64,000 nt of DNA from Sciurus carolinensis (lineage: Eukaryota > Chordata > Mammalia > Rodentia > Sciuridae): positions 30,526,750-30,590,749 of the forward strand of contig NC_062215.1 in the NCBI RefSeq assembly GCF_902686445.1. Direction: 5' to 3'. Below, one piece after another: positions 1 to 11,581 of this stretch (position 1 is its first letter; each line of letters begins with the position of its first letter). The notes beneath the pieces are model-generated. The model searched no databases and was not told where the DNA came from. It saw only the letters and a list, made by a program, of their open reading frames with translations. The position numbers and the translations under genes are program-made.

Positions 1-48
1 GAAAACTGCTGGGGTCTCAAATCATCCTGACTAGATTATCCTCCTTGC

Positions 49-95
49 TAAAATAAAAATAAAAATAAAAATATAAAAATAAACAGGCTTCTGGG
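49..95. repeat. A-rich (AAAAT)n low-complexity tract
   Basis: Repeated AAAAT units run from about 49 to 84 and then degrade. This may be the tail of an old retroposon, but no body was recognised on either side. Confidence 0.7.
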
Positions 96-473
96 ATTGT
101 CTCTTAAACAAACAAATACACAAAACATCTGTACGGTTTTGCCTTTAAAGGGGGCATTAAAGAAAAATATCAGCTGAGAGATTTTTATTGATCACATGTT
201 ATTTTTAAAAACCTAGAAATCATAAAAGACCAGGAAGTAAAACTTTTAATGCATTAATTTCACAATGGGGGGATAATCACTATTAATTTTTTATGAATAT
301 TCTTTCAGCCTGTATGCATGTATTCACATGCCTTTTTAAATTACTGTTAGAACAACGCTTACTGCTTAGTCAATTGCTTTATTTCAATAAAAATGTACCT
401 TGGATTGTTTTATGTAGATAAGGTGCACTGGCAATTTCAAAATCTCTGCCTTCTTATTTGAGAAAAATGATGG

Positions 474-858
474 CTATAGTTTGGTTTTGGAGTGTTCCTC
501 AAAGGCCTGTGTGCTAAAGGCTTGGTTCTCAGCTTGGCACTATTGGCAGGTGACAGGAACTTTAAGAGATGGGGTCTACTGGGAGGTTTTAGGCCAATGA
601 GTGCATGCTCTTAAAGGGAATTATGGATACTGATCTCTACAGGTCTCTTCTTTCTCTTTTGTTTCCTAGACACCACAATATGACAGCTTCACCATGTTCC
701 GTTCCATGCCTTGATATGCTACCTTATCATGGACCTAAAAAATGGGGTCAACCAACCAATGGATTGAAACTTCTGAAACTAGGAGACAAAATAACCTTTT
801 TCTCTTTGTAGGTGAATTTTTCTGAGGTATTTGATACAGCAACGGAAAGTTAACATGA
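474..858 (+). mobile_element. Solo ERVL-MaLR-type LTR
   Basis: The element opens with a TATAGTTTGG-like start. It goes on through AGGCCTGTGTGCTAAAGGCTTGGT, the motif GATGGGGTCTACTGGGAGG, a central TC-rich promoter-like stretch and a GAAACTTCTGAAACTA region, and ends in GGAAAGTTAACATGA. This order is typical of mammalian MaLR LTRs in the forward direction. No internal sequence adjoins it, so it is a solo LTR. The exact subfamily cannot be set by eye. The short ORF at 605-811 lies inside it and is not a gene. Confidence 0.7.
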
Positions 859-1442
859 TAATCAAAACAAATTTAAAATCCTCACCATCTATCATATTTT
901 CCTATGCCATTAACCACTCTTTGATCATGTACTTAATGACTGTTTTCTTCCCAACACAAAAGAGGCACCATAATTCATTTAATTTATTCCCTATGTGTGG
1001 ACATTAGTCAGCTTCTAATTATTCATTTCTAGAATGAGCACTGCAATGGATTTCCTTAGAAACTTCTGTGCACATTCATTGTTTACTTATAATAAATTCC
1101 TAGGTGAACAATTGCTCAGTCAAAAGCCATGGCCTTTCAAAGCATTTTGCTACTTATTCCCAAATTGCTCTCTAGAGAGGTTGGACCAATTGGTAATGCC
1201 ACCAGCAGTGTTTTTGATCATTTGCAAGAGTTGAGTAAGTAGGAGCATTTAAAAAGTCTCGGGGAAACTTGATCAAGGGAGATATACACTACTTTGTGCT
1301 GTGCATGAAGTATAAGTTCTCATCTGGTTTCTGATTTCAGATGGGGCCAACATCTATCTTCCCAGACTCATCTCCTTCTCTTCCTCTACCGCCACACACA
1401 GGTACAGACATACACACATGTATGCACACAACTGTTGTTCAA
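859..1442. other. Unique intergenic sequence, nothing recognised
   Basis: AT-rich sequence with only short chance ORFs. Part of 900-1200 resembles the 3' region of old LINE or DNA-transposon relics (a timed list of small AT-rich motifs), but not clearly enough to name. Confidence 0.4.
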
Positions 1443-1499
1443 GGACTGGGGATGTAACTCAGTTGGTAGACTGCTTGCCCTGAAAGCACACCAAAAAAA
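1443..1499 (+). mobile_element. Partial ID SINE (tRNA-derived)
   Basis: GACTGGGGATGTAACTCAGTTGGTAGACTGC is the A-box half of an ID element. The B-box half is missing: the sequence jumps from AAAGCACA straight to the A tail. This is a deleted or truncated copy. Confidence 0.8.
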
Positions 1500-2052
1500 T
1501 CAATTGCTACAACTGTAGTTCAAATAAGATTCATACACCCTTAGCTTTATGTTTCTTCTTTGATGACATTTCATATTCCATTCACTCTCACCTTATCCTT
1601 CCCAATAACCTTTCAAAATCTTTGATTTGACATTGTTTCTAAGGTCACATCCCTCATTGGGTCTGCTTTTGACATTCTGAGTCAAATGGAAGCTTTTCCT
1701 TCTCCTCCTGTAATCATCTTACCCTACCCTGTTCATAATTCTATCCTACACTGGGAGTCAGTCATTTTCCTTGCTGTGTCTTAGCTTTTCCTTCTGTAAA
1801 CAGAGTGGGTAATTTCACCTTTAACAACTTACCATTCAATTTATTCACAAGTTATTCCACAATGAGCACAGTGTTCCTTAAATTTCCTGGAGCCACAGAT
1901 GCATTGAGAATGGAATGAAAACCTTGAACCCTTTGTCTACCCAATGGAGTCAGAGGTGTGAATACGTGATAACAATGTGGTTATTCGACATTCACTCAAG
2001 TCCACTTAGGGTCGGTCCCAAGGTTAAGAATTGGATTTCTCCCATCCTGCTC
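1500..2052. other. Unique sequence, nothing recognised
   Basis: CT-rich stretches on the + strand around 1660-1800. The section near 1740-1870 has a faint MIR/L2 flavour (TTCCTTCTGTAAACAGAGTGGG). No coding signal was seen. Confidence 0.35.
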
Positions 2053-2249
2053 CCTGTAGTAGGAATTGAACTTAGGGGTACTCTACTGCCCAGCTACATT
2101 GTCAATTCTTTTTATTTTTATTTTGAGACAGGTTCTTGCTAAGTTGCTTAGGGCCTCGCTAAGTGGCTAAGGCTGACTAAACTTGTGATCCTCCTGCCTC
2201 AGCCTCCTGAGTCACTAGTATTGCAGGTGTGCGCCACTGTGCCCAAGTC
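2053..2249 (-). mobile_element. Dimeric B1-ID SINE
   Basis: On the minus strand this reads as a 7SL/B1-like half (revealed here as GATCCTCCTGCCTCAGCCTCCTGAG in reverse) followed by an ID half with a diverged B box and a T-rich linker. The ID half is degraded (AGGAATTGAACTTAGGGG), so this is an older copy. Confidence 0.9.
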
Positions 2250-3799
2250 AAGCATTTGATTCTTTATGTTGATGTTCATGTTTCTCTCTTGAATATGGGA
2301 GGAAGGTTCAATAAATATTTTTCACTGTGAATCATATTTAAGCAGGAAGGCAGTGAGACTGAAAAGTAATTATGTGACTTTACTCTTGGGGCACAAGGAT
2401 GAATTTCATTCCTTTCTAGTTGCCTTGCATTAAATCTTCATTCCTGTCAGCACCCTGAAAAGGTCAGTTGAGAGGCTTGCAAAATACACTGGAAATGGAC
2501 AATGAATCTGTGTGAGCAGTTTGTGATTCCAGATTTCCTGAGTGAAAGGATTGCAAATCAGTAAGCAATTATAATGTTTTTTAAACACAAGGGCACAGAT
2601 TTTTAAGAGATTAATTCATGGCATAGGAGTAGATTAAGAGAGGATAAACCAGGCTGTTTTCATCAACGTCTGCATTATTGGAAAATACATACATGCTCTC
2701 TAAGTAAAGAGGAACTGTATTTATATAGGCTTGTATTAAAAAATAATTCTGTTGACAGTTCTCAAGATCTTTATCTGACTGTCTCACTAAAGGGAAAATA
2801 TTTGCACATGCCATTAACCCACAGCATGTTGCTTACTTGAGACCAAAAGGGTAGAGAGAGTTGGAATTTGCCTGCTCTCTGAACATCGACGCGTAGGTAT
2901 GTGTTGTTAAATTGTGTGTTTTCTCTTTTGTTTTTCCTGCTTTACATTGAATGGAAAATGATGCAGCTTGCACTACTTAGCATGGAGACATTAATCCTAT
3001 ATTTTGAACTTGGGTTTTTTCCTTCTTTAAAACCAGTTATTGGATACAATGTGGTGGTAAGCTGAGAGGAATCACTTGAAACGTTGGACTTTCTATTACT
3101 CAACATCTCTGGTTGATCCTCCATCAAAGCAAACAAACAGGCCCACAGACCCAATATGCAGGGGCTGCAGGTTCGTGAATAATTCTTTTGAGGATGTTGG
3201 CCTAGCTGTTGATGATATCCACTTGTGTGGAATGAGAAGTTGATTCACACTATCGATGATTTCAATTTCAATGGGTCTATGTAGCTGTAAATCATCTCCA
3301 CATCACCTGGGTTTGACTCATCTCTTCAAAACAGTTCATTGGGCCTAAATTGCCTGTAACTCAGTCCTAGGTTTCTTTAGTTCAAACTTATCCTTTGGAA
3401 AACAAAAATGTAAAACCCAACTGGTGCATGCCCAATATATGTGGCTTATGTGTATCTGCTTCAGAGAACTTGAACCTTAGTTGCAAGATGACGTTATGTC
3501 CTCCTGTTAGAAATGCTCACACTACTCATTTCTTTACAATTTAAGTCTTACTACTATCATCTTTTTATAGTTAACTGTGCAATTATCTGTTTCATGTAGC
3601 CCTGTGTAAGAAGCTGTCTTTTAAAATCATTTCTTTATACCCAGGGTTTAGCAAAACTCCTAGAACACAGTGGATGCTCAAAAATATTTCTTGAGTTATT
3701 ATTATAGAAATAGTCATAGTAAATATGTGTAGAGTTCTTTATAGTTTTTGAAGTATCCTACATGAATTCATCATGGATAGATCTTAAAAACACAGTGTA
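2250..3799. other. Unique sequence, no gene seen
   Basis: About 1.5 kb with no repeat I can name and only short ORFs (67 and 70 codons on the minus strand) that have no family features. Both look like chance frames. Confidence 0.4.
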
Positions 3800-3997
3800 A
3801 GCCAGGTGAGGTGGCACTTACCTGTAATCTCAGTGACTGGGGAGGCTGAGGCAGGAAGATTCTAAGTTTGAGGCTAGCCTCAGCAACTTTGCAAGACCCT
3901 GCCTTAAAATTTTTTTAAAAAGGGTTGGGGTATATCTCAGTGGTAAAGTACCCCTGGGTTCAATCCCCAGTACTAAACAAACAAGCAAACAAAAAAA
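3800..3997 (+). mobile_element. Dimeric B1-ID SINE, sense
   Basis: The element begins GCCAGGTGAGGTGGCA and has the B1 body GGCTGAGGCAGGAAGATT. The ID half holds TTGGGGTATATCTCAGTGG and the B box GGGTTCAATCCCCAGTAC, followed by an AAAC-rich tail. Length and order are those of the sciurid dimeric SINE. Confidence 0.95.
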
Positions 3998-4407
3998 TAT
4001 AGTGGTCAGTTTAAAAGCAATAGTACAAGCTCTATACCATAACACCGTTCCTGTGAATTTGAAACACATACATAAACAAATCTGTACTATATAGATTTTA
4101 AGCATCTATATATACCTAAGCGCATGTAGTGAACACACAAGACAGAATCTGAGAGGAAGAGATTGGCAGTTGTTTAGAGAATAAACTAAGAAACATAATA
4201 AATTAAGCAAGAGTGAGACTTTGCACAGACGGAAGGTAACAGGATATTGGAAACAGAAGTATGATGATCTCAACTCTGGCATCAGGCCTAAGGGAGAGAA
4301 GGAAGATATTTGTCTAGACAAGATTTTGGGGAAAAAAAATCTAAAATAATTATCTGCATTATATTTGAGTGCATTCAATTTCCCAAATGCCAAATAACTG
4401 ATTCTTT

Positions 4408-4612
4408 GTTTGGTACCAGGGATGGAACCCAAGGATGCTTTACTACTGGGCTATGTCCCCATCCCTTTTTTTTTTTTTTTTTTTGAGACAGGGTCTTGCT
4501 AAGTTGCTTAGGATCTCACTAAGTAGTTGCTGAAGGTGGTCTTGAACTTGTGATCCTCCTGCCTCAGCCTCCCAAATCTCTGGATTACAGGCATGTACCA
4601 GTGTGCCCAGCA
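4408..4612 (-). mobile_element. Dimeric B1-ID SINE
   Basis: The reverse ID half (GGTACCAGGGATGGAACCC) is joined by an 18-T linker to the reverse B1 half ending CATGTACCAGTGTGCCCAGCA. The flanks share CCAAATGC and TGATTCTT, which suggests a target-site duplication, so the copy looks complete. Confidence 0.93.
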
Positions 4613-4670
4613 CCAAATGCTTGATTCTTAACATTATCTTACTCCTCAAAATCACTGTCCTCTGCCACTT

Positions 4671-4740
4671 CCTTCTTTTCTTCCTTCTCCTCCTCCTCCT
4701 CCTTCTCCTCTTTCCTTTTTCTCTCTCTCTCCTCTTTCTC
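4671..4740. repeat. Polypyrimidine (CTT/CCT)n tract
   Basis: About 70 bases almost entirely C and T on the + strand. The Arg/Lys-rich ORF on the minus strand and the Leu-rich ORF on the + strand are artefacts of this tract. Confidence 0.9.
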
Positions 4741-4754
4741 ATACATTCTCAAAA

Positions 4755-5012
4755 CACCTTGAAAAAAAGAAATGATTATCTGTGCATTTACAGGGATGAA
4801 TCTAAGTGAAAAAAAGCCAGATTTAAAAGGTCACACAGTGTATGATTCCATTTAGAGGACATACTGGGAAAGATAGAACTATGGGAATAGAAATCCTGTC
4901 ATTGGTTGCCAGGGACTGTTGGTGGGGAAAGAGAATTCGCTACAAGGGGACAAGAGAGAAATTTTTGGAATGATGGAAATATTGTATATCTTGTGATGGT
5001 GGTTATACAGCT
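4755..5012 (+). mobile_element. Old L1 3' end, left part of a split copy
   Basis: The motif order AAAAAGCCAGATTTAAAAGG, GTATGATTCCATTTA, GGTTGCCAGGGACTG and TGGAAATATTGTATATCTTG followed by GGTGGTTATACAG is the 3' region of an old mammalian L1 (L1M type) in the sense direction. It is interrupted at 5013 by an LTR and resumes at about 5606. Confidence 0.75.
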
Positions 5013-5605
5013 CTGTTAGTTTGTCTGGGGATGCTATAACAAAATGCCACAAACTGGAAGTCTTAAATAACCAAAATTTATTTTCTCACAGTTCTAGAGG
5101 CTGGATGTCCAACATCAAACTACCGCTGGGGTCAGTTTTTTTCTCAGACCTCTCTTCCTTGTTTTCAGGTGCTATTTTCTCACTGGTCCTTACACACTCC
5201 TACCTCTGAACACAAATCACTAAATGCTAGGTGTCTTTTCCTCTTTTAATAAGGACACTGGTCATAGTGGATTAAGGTCCCACCTTGATGACCCCAATTA
5301 CCTTTAATCACCTCTTTCCAGGCCCTATCTCCAAATACATTTGGGTGATACATAATGATGTTCTGGTCAATGATGGACCACATCTACACGGTGGTTGCAT
5401 AAGATTTCATCTCCCAGTGACATTGAGGCATCTCAGTTTGTGTAAGAACACTTTACAATGTTCACACAATGACAAAATCAGCTAGTGAACCACTTCTCAG
5501 AATATGTCTCTGTTGTTAAGTAACACACGGTTATACAGTCATTGGGGGGCAGAGGATTTCAGCATGTGAACCTTGGGCACATGCAATTCAGACCAGAGCA
5601 ACTGT
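5013..5605 (-). mobile_element. MaLR-type LTR, interrupted by a DNA-transposon relic
   Basis: The sequence starts GTTAGTTTGTCTGGGGATGC and holds AAAATGCCACAAACTGG, TTTATTTTCTCACAGTTCT and a late GGATTTCAGCATGTGAACC. This is the antisense form of a MaLR/MLT-type LTR. It sits within an L1 3' end and is itself broken at about 5349-5540 by a pogo/Tigger-like element. Confidence 0.75.
5349..5540 (-). mobile_element. Pogo/Tigger-like short DNA transposon
   Basis: Phrases such as TTCTGGTCAATGATGGACCA, CGGTGGTTGCATAAGATT, TTTGTGTAAGAACACTTTACA and CTTCTCAGAATATGTCTCTG followed by TTGTTAAGTAACACAC match the known non-autonomous Tigger relative whose ends carry a GTTAAG(C/T)GACGCAT-type signature. The middle is deleted compared with the family as I remember it. 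Strand is arbitrary for a MITE. Confidence 0.6.
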
Positions 5606-5690
5606 ATTATCAAAATGCATAAAACTGTGTACACTTCAAAAAGGTGTGTATTACTCCCTATATATCACATCTCAATAAACAAAAAATAAA
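5606..5690 (+). mobile_element. Old L1 3' end, right part of the split copy
   Basis: ACTGTATTATCAAAATGCAT, then AACTGTGTACACTTCAAAA and a terminal CTCAATAAACAAAAAATAAA complete the L1M-type 3' UTR begun at 4755. The short ACTGT-type junction is compatible with simple insertion of the LTR. Confidence 0.7.
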
Positions 5691-6184
5691 TTATTTACTT
5701 ATCTAAAAATTATGTTGTGCATGTCAATACAGGAACACATTTCTCTGAATATTTAGAAAAAATATAACTTGTTGCCTTTATGACATTCATTTTTCAATGA
5801 AACTAAAAAAACAAGAACAACCTCCCCACCAAAAATCCTAGACCTCTCCCAGGGTTTACATTGAATGAGTTGAATGTCTCCCAAACTCATACTGTTTTTA
5901 ACGCTGTAATGTTGTTGGTAAATGGGACAATTCAGGACGAGAGTTCTTGTGGAAGAAGTCGCAAATGTAGGTTACATTAGGAACTCACTGGGATTGACGG
6001 GTCTAGGGTAGCAGATGGGAAAGTTCACAGATATGGGTGGTAGCCAAATTCATATTTTTCTGGATAAATTATTTGGGAGATAGTTGAAGTCAAATTGAAA
6101 ACAACTTAGGACAGAATTTAGGGCAAATAGTAGATGTGGAAAGTGTATGATTTTGGATTAAATCTTGGATTTAGTTAGATGGAC
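5691..6184. other. Unique sequence, nothing recognised
   Basis: AT-rich. At about 5860-6000 there is a weak similarity to the opening of old LTRs (GTTGAATGTCTCCCAAACTCATACTG). It is too decayed for a call. Confidence 0.3.
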
Positions 6185-6372
6185 TCAGATTTGAGTATTG
6201 GCTTCTCCACTTGTTACCTTGGAAAGAATCAATTTCTCTGAATCTTCATTTCCTCATCTGCAAAATGGCCTAAAGAAGCTAGTGTGTAGTGTTGTTATTG
6301 AGGATTTGAAACAAATCCAAAAGTCACAAAGAAGTCAACTGGCACTTAGTAAGAGTTCAACAATCCACAGGT
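6185..6372 (+). repeat. MIR (ancient tRNA-derived SINE)
   Basis: The core CACTTGTTACCTTGGAAAGA, AATTTCTCTGAATCTTCATTTCC and TCATCTGCAAAATGG follows the MIR consensus order in sense orientation. Confidence 0.7.
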
Positions 6373-7324
6373 TTGCTATTCAGTGTGGTTTGGTTTAGAT
6401 AGCAGAATCCACAGTAGGTCGGACCTAAGGATAGAAATCTCAGGTGTCTGGGGCCTTGAGCCTCAGACAGTACCCTGGAGAGCTCCTTGAAGGTCAATAG
6501 CTGTGTCTGAGAAATGATGGAAGGCTTCTTATCCCCACCAAGACCCTAGAGCTGGGGAAGTCTGTTGAAGAGGTCTTTCCCTAATTCTTATAAACTTAGT
6601 GCCTCAGGTAATTTATCTTCACTCACCCAAGAGCATTTGGCTTTTGAATTAAGGAAAATGTATTTCTTCTGTCTTAACGGGAGTTTTCACAGGATCCCCC
6701 AGGATAGATAGATAATAGTTGTGCAGTTATATGAGCCAACAAAAATAATAGGAAAGTGTGGCAAGTGACTCCACTGCTTGGTGTGGTGAACGGTCCTCTG
6801 TGATTTGGAAGCTTGGGCCATTGATCTGGTGTCTGTTTTTTTGTTTTCCCCTGAGTAGGTAACTTGAGGTAAATACTTTATCCTCTTTAAGTTCATTTTT
6901 CTGATTGTATGAAAGGAAGATGTTCTTTTAAACTTCTGTCCAGTGAGAGTATTCATGTTCTATGGTTTGAAACTGGAGAAGGATCTTAACTGATGAATGT
7001 GTGTAAGGCTTGATAAGAGTACTCACTGTAGGTTGAGCCCCTGTGCTATGTGCTGAGAAGTTAAGGAGTGAACCAGCTAGAGGCCTTTCCTTGCTTGAGC
7101 TAATAAATATCACAGGGAATTCAGGGCCAATTCCAATTCATATTTTTAGTTCCTATTCAAAGTCAACTCCCATTCAACATTTTCATTTGTAACCTAGAAG
7201 CCATGATAATACCATTGGCGCAAAGTTCAGAGCTGGGAGTGTCTTTATAGACATTATGTGGTAGACTGCACTTCATCTCAATCCATTTTGAATGGCGATC
7301 ATCAAGAGTACAAATAATAATAAA

Positions 7325-7482
7325 TGATGGAGATGATGCTGGGAAAAGAAACACTTTTACACTGTTGGCAGGATTAGTACAACCCCTGTGGAAATCAGTA
7401 TGGAGTTTCCTCAGAGGACTAGGCATGGAAGCACCATATGATCCAGTTACACCACTCCTCAGAAAGAATTTAAGTCAACATA
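7325..7482 (+). mobile_element. L1 ORF2 fragment, sense
   Basis: GATGCTGGGAAAAGAAACAC, ACTGTTGGCAGGATTAGTAC and CAGTATGGAGTTTCCTCAGA are the well-known conserved stretch near the end of L1 ORF2. Only about 160 bp remain and no frame is open throughout. The LTR at 7490 follows directly. Confidence 0.8.
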
Positions 7483-7489
7483 TTATAGC

Positions 7490-7850
7490 TATTATGGTTT
7501 GGATATGAGTTGTCTCCCCAAAGCTCCTGTGTTAATATACAAATATTCAGAGGTGAAATGAGTGGATTGTGGGATCTGTAACCTCATCAGCTCATCCTAG
7601 TTTGAATGGGCTGCATGGTAACGGTAGGCAGGTGGGGCATGGTTGGAGGAGGTGGGTCACTAGGTGGGGGAGTGCCCTGGAAGAGTACATCTTCTCTTTG
7701 GCCCCTTCCTCCCCCCACTTCCTGGTTACCATGAGAGGAACAGTGCTCTTCCATCTTGCCTTTTTCTCAAGATGTTCTGCCTCACCTTGGGCTCAGAGCA
7801 ATGAAGTCATCCATCTATGGACTGAGACCTCTGATACCTATTAATAATGT
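7490..7850 (+). mobile_element. Solo MaLR-type LTR
   Basis: It starts TATGGTTTGGATATGAGTTG and carries GGTAACGGTAGGCAGGTGGG, GGAGGAGGTGGGTCACTAGG, the CT-rich promoter-like block, and GTTCTGCCTCACCTTGGG with TATGGACTGAGACCTCTGA. It is the same subfamily as the copies at 46686-47185 and 60183-60590. The end is worn and the final TAACAC-type terminus is lost. Confidence 0.75.
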
Positions 7851-8282
7851 GGATAGCAACTAGTTCCATAGATTCTTTCACTTAGTATTCTCCTTTATCT
7901 TTTCTTTCTTTTGTTCCTCTGAGAGCAGGGTGTGCCTTGCCTAACCCTGTATCCATTCCTGTATCCATAGTTTGTTGATTTGACATGATAGATAATTAAT
8001 AAATTAGAAATAACACCTTTACAGCAATCCATGTGAAAATAGATGCAAATTTTAACTGACACCAATTAATTGTGTCAGGAAATACCCAGATCATCTTGGG
8101 CCATGTTAATAGAAAATGTACACAGTGGGCAGTAAGAGAACTCTGTCTCTCTTCTGGACAGAAAAGTTGACAAGTAATATGTTCTGTTCTGAATATTGTA
8201 TTAATGAGAGATATTATCATTGGAGTCTGTCCAAAGAAGAGATAAAAAATTGGCGATAGTACAAACAAGTGGTTAGGTATAT

Positions 8283-8445
8283 CCACTTTGGAGTCAGACA
8301 GACTTGTTCAGGTCCAAGCTCTGATACTATATCACCTTGGTGAAGTCCCTTAACCTACTGTAGCCTCAATTATCTCATCTATACAATGGAAATAATAACA
8401 ACATTTATTTCACGGAGTTATGGCAAGGATTACAATGATGATGAT
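8283..8445 (+). repeat. MIR
   Basis: TTTGGAGTCAGACAGACTTG, CACCTTGGTGAAGTCCCTTA and CTCATCTATACAATGGAAAT appear in the MIR order, with the core well kept. Confidence 0.8.
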
Positions 8446-8814
8446 AAATTGTGATTTATATTTGAAGGAGTTAGAATTGTTTAGCTACAAAACTTGAAAA
8501 CATAGGTATTGGGGGATGAATGGGAGATGATATCCATCATTAGATATTTGAACAATTGCTATGGGAAGAGTTGGTGGACTTTTTTGGGGGTAGACTCATA
8601 TGACTGGTTTAGATAAAGTACTGGGATTTGCAGAGAACAAGACGATACTTGATGTAGAGCAGAAACATTTTGACAATCGGCACTGTTTAAAAATGAATTA
8701 TTTTCTTCAATCAGGTGGTGACTTCTAGACCACAGTGAATGTGTAAGCAGAGGCTGTTTCCAGGCTTGGGAATGGTCTACAGGGGCAATCTGCACTGGGC
8801 ATGTGAGTTTGGGT

Positions 8815-8925
8815 TATCAGGGGTTCCTAAACTTGAGAATCATCTGGAAGTGATAATAAGCAGACATTTCAGATGGTTCTGAAAAGGTGGTAGAAAATTT
8901 AGATAGAAAATTTGGACCCACTGGC
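8815..8925 (+). repeat. MER5-like hAT-Charlie fragment
   Basis: GGGGTTCCTAAACTTGAGAATCATCTGG resembles the start of the MER5 family (a GTTCTCAAACTT-type opening, ATCACCTGG-type motif). The rest is too diverged for certainty. Confidence 0.4.
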
Positions 8926-8929
8926 CTGG

Positions 8930-10265
8930 AGGATGGGTGCCCTTTCACCTGTATGGGCTACGATAGGATCCCAGAGTGAAAATGCTTCAAGCAAGGAGAC
9001 TTGAAGATAAGTGAGAGCCAACAACCTTTGGAATCTTTTGATCAGAAGGAAGATTTCAAGCTAAGGAGTATCTGGGGGTCTAGCTGGGATGAGGAGTTAG
9101 GGCCAGTGCATGGAGAAGTTCAGGTGCTGTGGGTGGGAACTTGCAGGTTACCAGGGAGGGTCCACAGTGAACGTAGCATTTACACGTAATCGCCCTCTGA
9201 AAGAAGGAGCTAAATAATAAATAAAGGCAACTTCAGACATAGTATTCCTTTCCCTGTTGGAGTTCTCTGTAGTTTGAATCATCACCAACCATTTCCTTCA
9301 TTCCGAGCTATTCTTAATTACACGCTGCGTAGAGATCAATCCACACCTCCAGGCTCCCTCCCCTTCCCAGCGTGTGGGACTTTCACTGATGTCATCCTCC
9401 CAGCTGGTAGAGGAAGCACCCAAGGGTCTGCTCAACATAAAAGTGAGAGATCACAGTCTTGTTGACCACAGAGGTGCCAAGGGCTCGAAGCCCAAGTTCA
9501 GGGTTTACTTTGAATGGACAAGTTCTTCTGCCTATGCCCAACCCTACTTCCTTCATGTCAGCACTTTTCTTCTTATCTCAAGGTAGTTCTTAAGTTAATT
9601 AGTTGCAATTATTAGCTCTACTGCAGTGGAATGCGCAATAACAGAAGAGGCCATCGGGGAGATACGGTTGGGTGCTCTGCGATAACACAGAGGAACTGTA
9701 GCTAGTCACACTGATCAATTAAGCCTTAAAAAAAAAAAAAAAAACGTAGAAGAAGAGGAAGTCTCAAACCAAAACCTACTCCTGAACACTCTGAGAGCAA
9801 AGGACAACTGAAAGTGCAAAACAGGAGGCAAATGTACTTACACACTGTTCTTTCTAATATCTGCCCACATCTGAGGCAGTGAAATGTTCCTGAAGATGGT
9901 CTCCTGTGGGACTGAATCACAGCAGCAGAAAGAACAATGAGGCTTGTTAGAAGCTGTACGTTTGAAGGCTTCTTCTCTTTATTTGCTGTGGGATTTGGGG
10001 CCAGTCAGTTCCACCACCTGCAGAATGAAGATAGATACACCAATCTCAAAGGAAATTGAAGTCTTCCATGTGAAATACCAGCGGCTGCCATACTGTCATT
10101 GGATAAACGCAGGTTAAGTTCCTGGTTGCCCTCCCTGTGGACTGACTCTCCTGCTGTGCCAAACACAATTTGCTGACCCCTACCTTTGCACCTTCAAGAC
10201 ATCACGATTTTCAAGGATTGTCTGTGCTATTCCAGTACCATTCCTAGCCAAGTATGTCTAAATCT
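8930..10265. other. Mostly unique sequence
   Basis: No gene was recognised. There is an 18-A tract at 9727-9744 and a faint MIR-like core at about 9965-10050 (GCTGTGGGATTTGGGGCCAG). ORFs of 60-70 codons overlap one another in several frames with no family features. Confidence 0.4.
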
Positions 10266-10281
10266 GCATATTTTCTTTCCT

Positions 10282-10504
10282 TTTTTAAAATTTTTATTTT
10301 TTAATTTTTTGGTATTGGGGATTGAACTCAGGGGCACTGGACCACTGAGCCACATCCCCAGCCCTGTTTTGTATCTTATTTACAGACAGGGTCTCACTGA
10401 GTTGCTTAGCACCTCACTTTTGCTGAGTCTGGCTTTGAACTCATGATCCTCCTGCCTCAGCCTCCTGAGCTGCTGGGATTACAGGTGTGCACCACCATGC
10501 CGGG
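10282..10504 (-). mobile_element. Dimeric B1-ID SINE with target-site duplication
   Basis: The reverse ID half (GGGGATTGAACTCAGGGGCA, then CCACTGAGCCACATCCCCAG) precedes the reverse B1 half. Both flanks carry TCTAAATCTGCA, a likely target-site duplication, so this is a complete insertion. Confidence 0.95.
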
Positions 10505-10569
10505 TCTAAATCTGCACATTTTTGAAGAGGCAGATTTAGACATATTAATAATGTGCATAAGGGTTTACA

Positions 10570-11005
10570 AGTTATATTAGTTTTCTAGGACTGCTTTGTT
10601 AAAAACAATAGACAGTTATTGTCTCATAGTTCTGGAAGCCAGGAGCCTGAACTGAAAATGTTGGCAGGGTCAGGCTCTGTGCGGCTCTAGGGGAGAATCC
10701 TTCCTCCTGTCTTCTGATTTCTGGGTTCGCATCAATCAGTGGCTTTCCTGGTTTGTAGATGCATCATCCCTGTCTCCTGGCTGTCTTCTTCCTGTGTCTT
10801 CAGGTTGTCTTCCCTGTGTGTGTGTCTGTCTCTGTGTGCCAATTTTCCCTTTTTATAATATACCAGTCCTTTTAGATTAGGACTCACCCCGATGTCCCCA
10901 TTTTATTTGATTACCTCTGTAGAACCCTTATTTTCAAATAGAGTCCCGTTCTGTGGGGTTAGGGGATTAAGGTTTCAACATATCCTTTTAGGGAAAACCA
11001 CAACA
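10570..11005 (-). mobile_element. MLT1/MaLR-type solo LTR
   Basis: The antisense order ATTAGTTTTCTAGGACTGC, CATAGTTCTGGAAGCCAGGA, GGCTCTAGGGGAGAATCCTT, CCTGTGTCTTCAGGTTGTCTTC, and then the TTACCTCTGTAGAACCCTTA and ATTAAGGTTTCAACATATCC blocks, is that of an MLT1-like LTR. It is near full length. Confidence 0.8.
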
Positions 11006-11009
11006 GGAG

Positions 11010-11170
11010 TCATACAAATCTAGGCTCAAATCTCGGTCCTACCACTGATTAGATACAGTCTTGGTCAAATGATTCACCTTTCTATGCCTCCGTTTGTTCA
11101 TTTCTAAACTTGGGAATACATTACCACTATACCAGCAGGTTGCTATGAGTTTAAAGGGGGATAATGCTTT
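11010..11170 (+). repeat. MIR
   Basis: It abuts the LTR end. AGGCTCAAATCTCGGTCCTA, TTGGTCAAATGATTCACCTT and TATGCCTCCGTTTGTTCATT follow the MIR order. Confidence 0.75.
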
Positions 11171-11581
11171 TCGAGAACCTGGCAAGCGAAGAAGAGGGGC
11201 ATTTTCATGGACTTATTTTTTTAAGTTGTGGTGGGAGAGAAAGTCTTTCCTAGAAGCCCCCTGGAGGAACAGGTCACATTCTCAGGTCCTGTGTAGAAGG
11301 GAGGCTGGGAAAGCTGATGGCTGACATTTTCTGCCTCAACAACGGGAGATGAACTCTGCCAGCCAAGAAGAGGTGGGTTGTGGTGGGAAATGCTGAGGGA
11401 GAAGGTGACCAAGAGTGTCTGCCAGGCCCAGGTAGCAACTGTCTTTCTTACCTACCTTTTGCTTCATGTTTCCTCAACAGAACTCAGAGCTTCTTTGAAT
11501 GACTGTGTGGAGTAGATTTGATTTGACTAAATCTGGATGGTGATAGAGTTGGCTGGGGTTTCTCTCACCCCCATGATGCAG

